Assembly (NCBI GenBank): GCA_001600455.1
Contig: BCKC01000005.1
Location: 620,001 to 684,000 of the forward strand
DNA length: 64,000 bases
Direction of reading: 5' to 3'
DNA from: Endocalyx cinctus
Taxonomy: Eukaryota > Ascomycota > Sordariomycetes > Amphisphaeriales > Apiosporaceae
Each line of letters starts with the position of its first letter. Positions within the stretch are counted from its first letter, which is position 1. The notes below the pieces were generated by a model that did not search any database, was not told the origin of the DNA, and worked only from the letters and a program-made list of their open reading frames with translations. The position numbers and the translations under genes were made by a program. Shown in pieces: positions 47,967 through 60,200 of the stretch.

Positions 47967-48910
47967 GCCTGATAACAGCTCGGTGGTCAAAAGGCCATCA
48001 TTATCAGCATATGGTTTCTTAGTTGGATTAGCATTGAATTCGATTTCTGATGCCCTCGGGGAAATACTCTTATTATTGTTATTAAAATTACAAACTTAAC
48101 CCGTTTTCACTACCAATAACTTATAAGTAAATAAATATGATGAAAATAGGACATTCCAGCCCAGTATCGCCCGGCCAAATCTTCGGTTTTCTAATAGATT
48201 TGTAGGTGTAATTACGGACTCAACAAGCACAGATTCGTTGTCCAGAGTCTCTCAAATTTCTCGTAAATTGATCTGTTTGTTTGTCAGCTGGCTTGTTCTC
48301 CTAAAGATAAACCTAAATAGGCAGAATAGGGTCGATGTCTCTTGGTACTACTAAATCCGCAGACTTACTGTCGTGGTACATAAAGAAGCATCCAGCCGCG
48401 CTTGTAGCCTACGTGAATCCTAGGCAGCACCCCCATCTTTTGAGTGCATGCTCCACTCAGCTTACCATGCAGTCATAGCAAATCATATATTGACAGTCTG
48501 GCAACCAATGTATGTACTGACCGGTCTGGTACCATGTATTGACGAGTTTCAAAATTATTGGCTGAGGGTAATATCGTAGTATTTCTCACAATCGTCAGTC
48601 GCACAATCACTGGTAGCTATTGGCTGGGAACCGAGCGTGCCTAATACCAGGCAGACGCCACCGAAGGCGTTGGCTACACATGCAGAGCAAGGACAAAGAA
48701 GCTTCTCGGGTTTCCCAATTACTGCTGCTAGGCTATTTGGTATTATCAATAAATATCCGAAGATGGCATCCGTATCTCTGTTCTCACTTCTCCTCCTTTT
48801 CCCCTCCTTCTCTGCCAACCATTTCTTGCTACACTTACCCGTACATGCTCACTCCCCTAACTCGTATCTAACATAAATTCCTCGCTCTCATTTTCCGTCT
48901 TTACCGCAAA
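47967..48910. other. Intergenic, no gene
   Basis: The downstream region of the M28 peptidase and the upstream region of the AAA ATPase gene. A minus-strand open frame at 48555-48818 overlaps plus-strand frames and has no conserved features; I did not accept it. Confidence 0.6.
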
Positions 48911-51555
48911 ATGGAAGACGATGGTTCCATCACTAGCTTCGAGGATGTGCGACCATCTGCAAGCCCCAACTTTGTTGAAAAGTTGAAAACAGTTGTAGCC
49001 CAGATGACTCTTGACGGCACGTTGCCCGGTGAACTTAATGAGGATCAAGATCTCGATGTCTGCTACGTTTTGAAATATCAAGACGCAAATGGCAATACTA
49101 CTGATCGTAAGTCCTTATATCTGATCACTACGACAATATTCATAGACTGATGAGATTTCAGTGCGGCGTAGCGAAGAGCCGATGAGTGTTGATCTCAACG
49201 AGTTCAATAATGTTCCGCATGCCAAGACCCGCGTGCTTGAGATTATCACCACCATGGGAAGTACCATGATGCAATATGAGGATCATAAACATCCCTCTGA
49301 TCTTCGCCCCCCTCGCTACCCACGCCGCCGTCGATGGGTAGATAGCGATTATGGACCGAGCCCCAGAGAAGTAGGAATATCAACCATTGCCAACACGACG
49401 ACGACCAGCATGGTCATCCATTCTCCTTACTTGATCAATGCTCTTAGGGCTGTAGTCGATTATCATCCCGAGACTTCACTTCTAGGCCGAACAGTCACCA
49501 TCGCGGCTCCGTACAAGGTTCTATTCCACCATCGGGATGCTCTCGCTTTCTACAGGTTCAATCAGCCCGATACTCATGATGTAGAGTACGCCCAAATGAC
49601 CGTCAAGCATATCGACGTCCTTCTCACTTTCCTGGAGAAGACCATGGGTGAGCAAATCTCTAGTGAGATCAGTCTTCACAAGCGCGCCACTCCTACGGCG
49701 ACTTTCGAAAACCTCTGGCTCCTCCTGAAACCCGGGGATGTAGTCTACGTCAAGCATGTAAACCGATGGACGCCGTTCGTCATTTCTTCCGTCCGAGAAG
49801 GAGCGCTGAAAACGGAAGGAAAGACGGGCGAAGAGCCTCATATGGTGTGGTGCTGGAACATTTCCTACTCGGAAGACAGGATGTCCCGCATGATGAAACC
49901 ATTCCCTATCCCGCCTTTCAGCGGAGAGCAGGCCATATCGAGCCTACCCGTAATCCCCGCCCGATTCTTCAGGGGCGAGAAAGGCGACGAGGAACCGGAC
50001 GAAGTGTCCGCGAATCAGGTCCGGCTCGGGAGGCTGACGTGGGAGCTCTCCAGGCGCTGTCGCCTCATGTCGTACGACGGGAACCTCGTCAAGTACCCGA
50101 ACGACCAAGATTACGACGATCCGATGGACGGCCCCGCCTTCAGTCCGGCTAGGTACGTCAAAAGCCAGGTCATGGTCGACTGCGAGGGCTTTTGGCGTTT
50201 CGGCATGAGCGACCGGGCCGACTCGAACAGGAGGGTTTCGCGAGGCCACGGGCCCCAGCGCATCCATAACACGCCGAGGAATGACCAGCTACCGTATTTC
50301 GCGCCTCGATGCGCCTGTAGCGCTTGCAGAGCAACCGGCGCCGAGGGTAAGCTGAGTCCCCTGGCGCGGATCGACGACCTCGACCCGAAGCGTGACGAGG
50401 CACCGCAAGATGACATCTACTACTTGGTTTTATCCAAGACCGTGTCGGGTTTTATCCTATCGGAGCGACGGTGGGGCCACTTCAGCGTCGAGCTCCTAGG
50501 AGGCGTCAACTTCGACGATGAAGCCTTCAAGTATCTTGTTCTCGAAGACGAGATCAAGTGCACCGTCAGGGCACTCGTCGGCAAATTCGCCAACAACGAC
50601 GGGCACGTCTCGCCCTGGCCCAATGACTTTGTCAAGAACAAAGGGCAAGGCCGGATTTTCTTGCTCCACGGATCACCGGGCGTTGGTAAGTCATCTCCGT
50701 CTACGTATCTTTCTTTGGGTATTTCTAATTCGGTATTCTTACCGGCATGCAGGTAAAACTTGCACGGCCGAATGCGTAGCGAACCTCATGCACCGGCCGC
50801 TCCTGCTGCTGACCAACGGCGACCTGGGTACCTGGGCGCAAGACGTGGAGGAGAACCTCGAGTACTTCTTAGAGCTCGGGGAGCGGTTCGGCGCGATCGT
50901 GCTCTTGGACGAAGCCGACGTGTACCTCGAACGCCGCCACTCGCTGGACATATCGCACAACTCGCTGGTATCGGTGTTCCTGCGGGCGCTCGAGTACTAC
51001 AAGGGCGTCCTGTTCCTGACGACGAACCAGGTGGAGACGTTCGACCCGGCCTTCACCTCGCGCATCCACGTGGCGCTCCACTACGGCTCCCTCCGCGACG
51101 CCGACCGCGAGCGCATCTGGCACAACAGCTTCGCGCGGCTCGAGCGCGACAGCGCCGGCAAGGTGCACGTCACGGTGGCGGCGCGCGAGTACGCGTTCGG
51201 CGACGCCGAGGTGCGCCGCCTGAAATGGAACGGTCGCGAGATCCGAAACGCGCTGCAGACGGCCGTCGCCCTCGCCGAGACCGAGGCTCTCCAAGAAGAT
51301 TCCGAGTCCGTGATCCTCGCGGATAAGCACCTCCGCAGCGTCGTCAAGATGAGCCGGGGGTTCAAGGACTTCTTGCGTGCGAAGAAACAGAAGCGAAGGA
51401 ATCGAGTCTTCCATCTTAACGGTAACGACGACGATAAAGAGGGTAAAGAGAGGGAAAAGGACGATGACGCCCCAGGCAAGAAGGATGACGAGAAGGAGGA
51501 AAAGGATAAGTATGAAAGTGAGACTGATGATGACGACGATTATAGTGACGATTAA
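48911..51555 (+). CDS. Fungal AAA ATPase with N-terminal DUF7025-type region
   Basis: Exons 48911-49106, 49162-50685 and 50753-51555; introns of 55 and 67 bp; 840 aa. The long N-terminal half (about 60-470) has the layout of the filamentous-fungal DUF7025 family: a YLINALRAVVDYHP helix, LLLKPGDVVYVK, and a GFWRFGMSDR/LSKTVSGFILSERRWG region. The AAA core follows, with Walker A GSPGVGKT (568-576), Walker B IVLLDEAD (622-629), sensor 1 LFLTTNQ, an arginine-containing FDPAFTSRIHVAL segment and an AAA lid. The C-terminus is a basic KKQKRRNR patch and a long Asp/Glu/Lys tail. Members are numerous in Pezizomycotina, and their substrates are mostly unknown. Intron 2 splits the glycine codon just before the Walker A lysine. 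The third exon is strikingly GC-rich compared with the first. Confidence 0.9.
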
Positions 51556-52218
51556 GAAGAAGATGACTTGTAACGATCGTGGGCAATACGAGATCTATGA
51601 AACCGTATCAGACTTTATCTGGATATATCGAAGATGAAACGACAACTCTAGAGTATCTTTTGAATTATTTAGTCTGTCCTTAAATATATCGTTCTAGGCA
51701 ATTTACAGTTCGTAGTTGGATAGAAAGCAATAGTCACCAAAAACATACCCTACGCGTATATTCTTGCTCGGCTTTATCACTTCGATGCCATGAACCACAA
51801 GGGCTGAGTCGTCAACACAACATCTGAAAGGGTACACACATAGTGCAAGGCCTACTAAATGAGCGTTGTAGTACTTAATTGTTTATGGGAAAGGGACGCC
51901 TCGACAGATATTGGGATGTCAGGCTTTTCACATATGTTGAATTACGTAGATAGAATCAAGTCTCATCCTCTCTAGCCGTATTAGAAATGGTTATTTAATT
52001 AGCCATCACCCCATCATTACATACTCCTCTGTCGAGTCACCGTCTTCTGACTAGGCAGAAGCTCACTTCCCCAAATAGGTATCATTAACAACAATCATAA
52101 CTGCAATTCATCAATATGACTTAGACGTCATTCGTCTATTGAACTGGCCGGATGTACCGAGAAGAATCTCTGCTGCATCTCTGCCCGTCATCCTCTTCCT
52201 ACGCCACGAAGAGAAAAA
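51556..52218. other. Convergent intergenic region, no gene
   Basis: The 3' regions of the AAA ATPase and the acetate transporter. AT-rich; no supported ORF. Confidence 0.65.
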
Positions 52219-53268
52219 TCAGACGGTCTCACGTTCTGTCTTGGCGCGAGCCTCGCGAGCTTTCTCGGACCACGGGAAGTGGAAGACGGGGATAAGGAAG
52301 AACGAGTTGCTGTTACCAAATAGTCAGTAAAATATTTATGTTTAGAGAACAGGCGGTGTGTAGTAGCGTACCTAGAATCGGCGATACCGGCGAAGGCGTT
52401 GTACCACGCGAGGAAAGCGGCGAGCAGACCGAATACGCCTCCCGTCTTCTGAAGACCCAAGCTGGCGGTCGGGTTCTCGTTCGCCTTTGCGAATTCGGAC
52501 ATGGAGAGGAACAAGAAGGCGAGGTCGAGGGTGAAGAACAGGGAGAAGAACATGACGGTCGATCGCAGCGTGCACATGAGAAGGATGAAGGTAAAGATGA
52601 ACCATCCCACGAGGAAGAAGCCTAGTACCGAAGCCGTCTCGAGCTCGCTGTACTCGCCCAGGGCGTTGAAGCCGGGGGTGAGCAGGATGGCGTACGCGAT
52701 CCAGAAACCACCGAACGACGACAGAGCAGTCGCACCGAAAGTGTTACCAACCGCCATCTCCCTATTTAATGACGCGACAGGAAAGTTGGGTTAGCGACCT
52801 GGTCTTCGGTACGATCATGAAAAAAAGAGTTATGGTCGGAATTAATTCGTATGGGTGGGTAGCGTTGTAAAAATAAAAGAACGGTAATTGAAAAACTTAC
52901 CACATGCCGGAGAGCAATTGAATTAGACCACCGTAGGCGTAGGCGAGAGAAAGGACGACGTTGGGGGTGGTGATGTTTCGCGTGCTGAGGTTGATCAGAG
53001 ATAAGACGAAAGTGGTGAGCGCGAAGGCAGACAGACCCAAGGGCGCTGGGTTGGCAAATTTGCGGTGCTCCGTCGAACGGTACAGACCAGGCTGGAACTC
53101 ACCACCGAAGGCGGGAAGGCGACCTTCGGGACCGGAGTGAACGTGAGCTAGAGGGTTGCCTCCATAATCGTAACGCGCCGTGGTATTGGCGCCGTTAATG
53201 TTAGAGCCGATGGTGGGTACCGGGGTGGCATCCTTCTCTATCGTGTGCGTTTCTTGAGTGGTAGCCAT
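52219..53268 (-). CDS. GPR1/FUN34/YaaH acetate (ammonium) transporter
   Basis: Exons 53268-52901, 52761-52372 and 52309-52219 with introns of 139 and 62 bp, giving 282 aa. The hallmark NPAPLGLSAFALTTFVLSL lies at the first of six predicted helices. The remaining helices include GGLIQLLSGMWEMAVGNTFGATALSSFGGFW, a typical SatP/Ato central motif; splicing exactly restores the WEM junction. The last exon supplies FLIPVFHFPW and a basic cytoplasmic tail. Members (yeast Ady2/Ato, A. nidulans AcpA) transport acetate with protons and have been linked to ammonium export. The long polar N-terminus (about 85 residues) is cytoplasmic. Expression is probably controlled by carbon source in this family, but I cannot point to a specific site. 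Confidence 0.95.
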
Positions 53269-54503
53269 TTCGTCTATGGGTTTTCCGTTGAACGCGCCGC
53301 TGTCTTTCTATATTTTATCGCCCTATTCTTTTATCTATACACTTCTATTCTTGCCTAAATCCATTCGCCCTCGTTAGTATTTATTCAATTTGAAAAAAAA
53401 AGAAAAAGAAGAAGCTCATATGATGCAATATCTTTTTTTTTTTTATCTTCATCTTATTGGTTTATGACTACAGATAAAACCAGGCAGGAGCGAATGGTGT
53501 TAAAAAGAGAGGGATATTTTGAGAACCTACCGTAAAGACAGTAATTTATCGCCGACTAATAAATTACACGCAAGGAACCAATATTTGAGAATAGAGGGTA
53601 TATACGGACTTTTTTTTTGGGGGGGAGGAATGGGTGGGACAAAGTCAGACGAGAGGAACTCGTTATTCAAAAGAGGATCCAGGGTTCTTTAAGTAGACGC
53701 GACTGGAATTCCGGAGGATAGAGGAATTGAATTGATGGAGTAATAATGCGGAGCACGACATTTTTTTTTTTTTTTCCCTCTCGCGGGAACAATATTACCA
53801 AGTTACACGACCCTATACTACTAATATTACCATACCTTGACGATCACGTAGTATAGTTCTTAAGCCGTAATCAGTTGTAGGCAGGTAGGGTATGATTTTC
53901 ATCTTCCCCAGGCCAGGGTATCAAGCTACCCCTGTTGCTCTCCTCATTTCTAATCCCTCGTGGAGGGTTTTCCGATCCACCTGGGCCAATTAACTGGGGT
54001 AATAGGGTAATAGGGTTGCATTCCCAAGCTATGTTGGCTTATGCGTCTGCGTGTGTCTCTATTGGAATCTCCAAGTTACTCTGTGTACGTACATATATGC
54101 GTATGTACGACTCACGGTGCACGGAGAGATAACGATACCGGTAGTAGAAAAGGAATTATTTAGTCTTACACAAAGACCAACATTAGCTTCACTACTCAAC
54201 ACATTAGTGATGACAATTGGGAATTATCGTCGCCAGTCTAAGTCTTTCCTTTTGCCATTGCCATTATTTTCCAGGTCACGGGGGGAAGGGTTTAAACTTC
54301 ACGTCAATAGGTCGAAGCAGCGAGGCGACGAGGCTTCCAATCCAACCCAGGTAAGTCCGTTAAACCGAATCGATTCAATCTAACTTTTCGATCATACGGA
54401 CAAGACGTTTGTTGATCATCCAAGGTATTTTCTATTTCATTTCTGACACTAGTGAGAAGAGAGGGGATCGGTAAACTGGTTGACAAGCACGGAAAGATCA
54501 GCC

Positions 54504-54527
54504 TTTTTTTTTTTTTTTTTTTTTNTT
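54504..54527. repeat. T21 tract with ambiguous base N
   Basis: A run of T is interrupted by a single N at 54525, the only ambiguity noticed. It is probably a sequencing or assembly uncertainty in the homopolymer, not biology. Confidence 0.9.
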
Positions 54528-55151
54528 CTTAGGGGGGACAATGATGACGGGCCAATCATCCATCTATCCAAAATTTAATCCGTGATAGACAAGAAGGACA
54601 AGAATACTATGGACACTAGATAGATAGAGCAGGAAGATGGTGGAAGGGCTTTTCACTATTGAAAGGTAAAAAGAAAAAGAAGTAAGACAGACATAAGACC
54701 ATATAAGCCTGGGGTAATGGGGAACAAAAGTGGATAATCTCCATTGGGGTTAGGTGATACTGGCAGAACTGGGTGATAGCCAAGGAGACGAGTACAAGCT
54801 TCGGCCAATGACAAAATTGGATTTTCCCACCACACTATCAGACGGCTGGATAACCTTTTAATTCCGATGAGTAAAAAGATGGATCTTTTAAATTACAGTC
54901 TACGGTACTGCTGACATTTGCAACGATTAAACAAACATGGGGTATATTGAAGCGAAATGACATATGAATACGACATTGGTAGTACGTATCAAACGTGATA
55001 ATTTAGTGCAACTTGGCTGGTAGGGGGGAGTAAAGTAATTTCGGTCAACTTGGATCCCAAGGGCTTGGTTTACCTGAAATCATGTCACTATCTGGGTTCT
55101 GCCCAGATTGGGTATACTTACTTAGCATATTCCGTATATACGATACATACA

Positions 55152-55161
55152 TACCTAGGTA
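55152..55161. repeat. TACCTAGGTA palindrome, copy 4
   Basis: An exact copy in an intergenic region. Confidence 0.85.
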
Positions 55162-55316
55162 GTATACAAAGTATGTGTGTGTTCAGCTGTTGAGTTACCG
55201 TATACCACATCCATGGATATATGCCCATATTTCATGTATTCCCCGCACATACACAGTATTTCCCCATAACTATCTCCAATCCAATAACCACGAATAATAC
55301 GAATACTCTCTTTTTC

Positions 55317-55333
55317 CTCTCTCTCTCTCTCTC
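55317..55333. repeat. (CT)n microsatellite
   Basis: About eight CT units followed by an imperfect continuation. Confidence 0.8.
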
Positions 55334-55771
55334 CCTCTCTATCTTCTCGGTCTTCAAACTTTTCTAGAAATCTTACTGATCTCCTCATTAATCGCTTTCT
55401 TTATATTTAGAAAACCCCGATCCTATGTAACTAATATAACTAGTATACCTAGGCGACTACCTATCCTAGTATAACACCAAATAGTCCAACCGGTATTACC
55501 TTACTCGGGTTAAACTCCCGCTCACCCGACGTGCTTTAACCGTTATTCAGTGCCGACATTCCGCCAGTGTGGCTTGGCCGATGACAAGTAGTCTACGTAT
55601 TATGCCATATAGTTGGTATGCTAACAACAACTTTGCATCAACATCCAAAATCCAGGGTCACACGTGGCAGCATCAAACTTACTGTGTATATGTACATGCA
55701 ATGGATCATTCCACGAATACATAGTACGCAGTAGTATATTTATCTAGTCCACATATGATATTAATAAATGC

Positions 55772-55790
55772 AAAAAAAAAAAAAAAAAAA
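55772..55790. repeat. A19 homopolymer
   Basis: A run of 19 A in an intergenic region. Confidence 0.9.
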
Positions 55791-57053
55791 GGATTGGCCA
55801 ACGCCTCTATACATAGTATGTAAATACAGTAGATATTCCATCCATCCGAATAATAAATAGACATGGTATATTTCCCTTCCGATGTTGTTAAGCACGTACG
55901 ATTAGTTATCATGGTGTAATTATGTGGTACTGGTGTCCAATTGGTTATTCATCATCACCTAAGAGTGTAATATTATAACGCCGAGGTCCTACTCAAACTT
56001 CTCACAAGTCATACAAAGTGCTGGATATATATTTTTTTTAAAAAGGAAAAAAAGGAAAAGGCTCCATCATTTCAAAAAAACGTCCAAGATCATACAATTC
56101 TCGCTTATCTAGTGAATTAAAAACTATCACACGTCGACAGCTTACCGACTACGACTTTATGGTTACACTTGAGGCTCTGGGTTACTCCAGACATGCAATA
56201 CACTCATGATATGGATGAGATAAACCAGTAACCCCGTTGGGCAACCCCTGCATCGATGCAGCACGTAGTATAAATTAATTTAACGTTGCGCAGCTCGCAT
56301 ATATACATCTGTATATATACACACATAAATCAGTCTAGCGTTCCAGACGTTGAGCGACGTCGATCGAGCGCGGATAATCTCATCGCCGTGTCCGATATAA
56401 TGCTTCATTCAGCCAGTAATAATTTACCCATTAAACCGCAGGTCAACCTAGAATCGAAAACGTCGGTAGGTTAGACATGATCTATCAACATGGATACTAC
56501 CTGGCTATTATGAATTAGCCTCTCATATCTTATTTAACCTCATTCTCCCATATTTGGAGCTGATCGTTAGAACAACATGTTGTACCTATACTATACCATG
56601 TGCTTTCTTCTTATTCGTCCAGGGCATGATAATATATATATCTATCCACCTGCCATGATTTGGGCCGATCTTGTCGTAACAAGATGCCATAGCCAGGCCG
56701 CCAAATCTGACTACCCAATCACGAGGGCGGTATAAATATCAGGCAATAAAGCGTACCCTAGACACCTGAAGTCCTACATGATATACCTATTCGAATACCA
56801 CACCTACGCCGAATAGAATGCACGCCTGGGCCATTGGACAATAATACTGAAAATGAAAACGACCGTTGGATAGCGAGGTTGACTTCAAGAGCTATGAAAC
56901 ATTTAACTTCGAGAATGCTAACACGCAGCTTTACGGGCGAGGGAGAAGATGCTAACAATATTCCTTCGACGTTACATTGATATACCCAGATACCGTTAGG
57001 CCAGCATGATTTCGAAGTCTCTCGTTATATCAGTCTCTGAACCAACCCCAATT

Positions 57054-58170
57054 TCAGCGGGCTGCGGTATCCTCACCGCCGCCGCCATCATCGCGTACGA
57101 CTTCGTTCAAATCCGGCATCCAACCCTTGGGGCGCTCGTTACCTCGAACAGTAACACCGTAACCGAGGCGTTCGACTTTGCGTACTTGCTCCAACATGAT
57201 ACTCATTTTCTTCGAGTAGTTGGTCGTCTTACCGATACGGGGGCAAATCTGTAGCATGGAGCTCACTTCTTGCATATCCTCGAGGATCGATCTATCGTCA
57301 CTTTCTTCCGCCGAGTCGACGTCCATCTCCATCTTGACATCGTCGTCGTCCTGAGTCGCCTCGATGCTCTCCTTCTTCGTCTGTCGCTGATCCCGCCGAG
57401 TCTGACCGGTGGGCATAGAGCCGGTTAAAGCCGTGACGGCCGTAGCAAAACGCATCATCTCTCCCGTAAGGTCAAATACGCCAAATACGTAGTCAGGTGC
57501 CGTGAGTGGTATGTTTACAGGCTGCATTGCCTCCTGGGCCTGGGCAGGCGTCATCAACTGCTGGTGGCGGAGGTAGTGCGCAAAGGTAATAGCTTCTACG
57601 AACTCCTCGAGACAGATGAGGGGATACCGGTATCTGTTCATGCCCCGGACGTCGGCCTCGATGCTTGACAAGAGAGTGGATATCTCTCGCGAACGCTCGT
57701 CGATCTCCGTCTGAATATGAACTGGGATGGGTTGCGAGAGTTTGCGGACTCTAATAAATAAAACGTAGGGGAAAAAAAAATGAAGTCAGCAGTCCGATGA
57801 TAGGTATTAGGGTCGCTGATCTAGATCTAGCAGATGTATATAAATTTCGAGTTACAATAGAGCCAGCTCCTTACCTCTGAAGCGAAAAGATACTGCATGG
57901 GAAATTAGTTAGCATAGATATACAAACAGATAGAAATTGAATGAATACTCACATTTTTTTACTTAAGGCGGTAATATCTCTCGAGGCAGTTCCAATTTTC
58001 ATGCGTCGATTGTGATGTTCGTCCAGCTCATCACGAAAATGTTCAAACATGGATGTATATGCATTGCGCGGTGCCTCCCTTCCTACATCTTGCTTCGTGT
58101 GACCTCGGGAATCTCTTTTAACACCAGCTGTGGCCTTGTTTCTTTCTTTGGGTGTGGTTGTGTCCGACAT
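57054..58170 (-). CDS. Translin-associated factor X (TRAX)-like protein
   Basis: Three exons: 58170-57953, an 18-bp microexon at 57892-57875, and 57750-57054, giving 310 aa. The microexon is required: it turns SKKM-stop into SKKIIFSLQRVRKL, the invariant helix of the translin family. The start MSDTTTPK was chosen after a low-complexity upstream frame. Conserved elements: MFEHFRDELDEHHNRR, SRDITALSKK, the acidic site LEEFVEAITF, and DLTGEMMR. The Glu, Glu and Asp of these last two correspond to the magnesium-binding residues of human TRAX (E126, E129, D193), so the C3PO-type RNase site appears intact. An acidic insert (DDDDVKMEMDVDSAEESDD) sits in the middle. The protein normally works with translin in RNA processing; no translin gene is in this window. 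Confidence 0.93.
57875..57892 (-). other. 18-bp microexon of the TRAX gene
   Basis: Bounded by a TGCAG acceptor (57893) and a GTAAGG donor (57874), and six codons long. It supplies most of the IIFSLQR helix and is too short for most ab initio gene finders. Confidence 0.88.
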
Positions 58171-58812
58171 TGTGTGCAAGAATTCACTGGCAGATCTAGA
58201 GTGGAAGAGAACGAAAAAAAAAATAGTGTGAGCTGATGAATACAACTATTGTGAGGTCATGAAGTTCAGAATTGGTAGATGTAGCCCCTACAGTACCTAC
58301 TAGGCTAGGTACTCTCTGTACTGTACTGTATCTACCTAGGTAGGCATAATATGCAGTGAGTGCAAACGTACGAGGCCAGTTGATCACAGCTGGGCTAAAA
58401 TTACTACAGAATAATTATTTTCCGACGTAATACCGTAATACCGATATATAGAATAAAGCGGTATCGATAGTGAACATAATTATTGGTTGTTATTTAATCC
58501 ATCCCTTTTATATTGTTTCAAAAGATTTACGCATTTCATCTAAATATGCACCTTACTGATAATTTATACACGTAATGATTTCCTAGTATATATTGGAACC
58601 AAATATCGAGTGTGATGAGGTTTAAGCTGGATACCGCTTTTTCATAACTCACTAGGCGAAGTCCTTTCTGGACTAATACCATAATAGCATATAATTCAAG
58701 TATTGGGGTTATACAGGCCACGCCCTTTTTTTTTTTTTTTTCTGGTTTAATTTCTTTATTTCAAAAGAATAGGGGGGGAGGAAAGTTAGAGACAGGCATA
58801 GATCAGATCAAG
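58171..58812. promoter_or_regulatory. Shared divergent promoter of TRAX and PIG-M genes
   Basis: 642 bp between divergent starts. It contains one exact TACCTAGGTA palindrome, nearby CTAGGTA variants (58280-58345), a CTGTACTGTACTGTA run, and a poly-T tract near 58724-58741 about 70 bp before the PIG-M start. Confidence 0.55.
58333..58342. repeat. TACCTAGGTA palindrome, copy 5
   Basis: An exact copy within the divergent promoter, about 160 bp upstream of the TRAX start. Confidence 0.85.
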
Positions 58813-60200
58813 ATGTCGACTGGTATATCAGCCCTGGTATCTCGGCCTCTGCCGCTTTTCGCCGCCGCTACCATCCTCCGCGCAGTCATGACGGTTTACG
58901 GCCTCTGGCAAGACGCTAACTCGCCGCTGAAATACACCGATATTGACTACTTGGTGTTCACCGACGCCGCGCGGTTCACATTTCCCTCCACGGCCACAAC
59001 TTCTACGTACTCACCTTACACCCGCGAGACCTACCGGTACACGCCCCTGCTCGCCTGGATGTTATATCCCACCACCTTACCGGGCGCCTTCTGGTTTTCC
59101 TTCGGCAAGATTCTCTTTGCCCTCGCCGACCTGCTAGCCGGGTACCTCATCATCCTCGTGCTCGTACGGCACCTGAATATGCCCCTGGATCGGGCGTGCA
59201 GGTTCGCGAGTATCTGGCTGCTGAACCCGATGGTGGCAACGATTAGCACCAGGGGAAGCTCCGAGGGGCTGCTCGGCGTGCTCGTCGTGGCTTTGCTGTG
59301 GGCCGTGCTCGAAAGACGCGTGGCCTTGTCCGGCGTGCTTCTGGGTCTCGGCGTGCATTTTAAGATATACCCGTTCATCTACGCGCCCGCGATAGTATGG
59401 TGGATGGACTCGGCCCGCGTGAAGGAACATCGGGGTTCGGATAAAACGACGAAGACTCCGAAAGAGCCGGTAACGCCGGAAAGGACCCTTTCCCGCGGGG
59501 TAGCCGCGTTCGTGACGCCCGAACGGGTCAAGTTGACCGCCGTAAGCCTCGCGACATTCTCAGGTCTTAACGCGGCCATGTACGCTCTTTACGGGATGCC
59601 GTTCCTAACCCACACGTATTTACACCACGTCACCCGCATCGACCATAGACATAACTTTAGCCCGTATAACGTGCTGCTGTATCTCGCGTCGGCCCGGCCA
59701 CACGACGACGTCGCCGCGCCTCTCTTTCGAATCGAGTCCGTGGCATTTCTACCGCAGCTTCTGCTGTCCACCGTGCTGATCCCAATCGTGGGTGCCAAGA
59801 AAGACCTTCCTGCCACCATGCTCGCGCAAACATTTGCGTTCGTGACATTTAATAAAGTTTGCACAAGTCAGGTATGATGCCCATATCCCCCCTTGACGTA
59901 CGCACCCACGACTGACGCATAACCCCATAGTACTTCCTCTGGTACATGGTCTTCTTACCGTTATACCTCCCATCCTCGTCTCTCCTGCGGCGCCCTCTAG
60001 CCTTGGGTGTGCCGGCCCTTGCCCTATGGATCGCGACGCAGGCTCTCTGGCTACAGCAAGGTTATAACCTCGAGTTTCTCGGAATCAGTACTTTCATTCC
60101 GGGTTTATGGGTATCCTCTTTAGCATTCTTCCTGGCAAATTGTTGGATCTTGGGCATCATTATCGAGGACGTTAGTAGTACCAACGCTAAAGGGCTGTAA
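58813..60200 (+). CDS. GPI mannosyltransferase I catalytic subunit (PIG-M/Gpi14)
   Basis: Exons 58813-59871 and 59931-60200, with a 59-bp GTATGA...CATAG intron, encode 442 aa. It is a multi-span ER membrane protein of family GT50 that adds the first alpha-1,4-mannose to the glucosaminyl-inositol lipid during GPI-anchor synthesis, using dolichol-phosphate mannose. The catalytic DID of YTDIDYLVFTDAA (residues 43-45) sits on the first luminal loop. Other conserved pieces are YRYTPLLAWML, the NPMVATISTRGSSEG segment, HFKIYPFIYAP, HNFSPY, and the TSQYFLWYMVFLP motif that is completed across the intron. A Thr/Pro/Lys-rich cytoplasmic insert lies around residues 205-235. In fungi it needs a PBN1/PIG-X partner, not seen here. 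Its local GC content is well above that of the flanks. Confidence 0.95.

Larger units (their letters stand above)
53269..57053. other. 3.8-kb intergenic region, no gene
   Basis: AT-rich with long homopolymers (T21 plus an ambiguous base at 54504-54525, A19 at 55772-55790), a CT microsatellite near 55317-55333 and a TACCTAGGTA copy at 55152. No frame exceeds about 110 codons and none has coding character. It includes the promoter of the acetate transporter. Confidence 0.55.

Noticed and set aside
48555..48818. Small Cys-containing minus-strand ORF before the AAA gene
   Set aside because: Plus-strand frames overlap it equally, with no signal peptide or Cys pattern that would suggest a secreted small protein.
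50760..51414. 180-190-codon ORFs on both strands of the AAA gene
   Set aside because: A high-GC exon removes stop codons in every frame. The real frame carries Walker B and sensor motifs.
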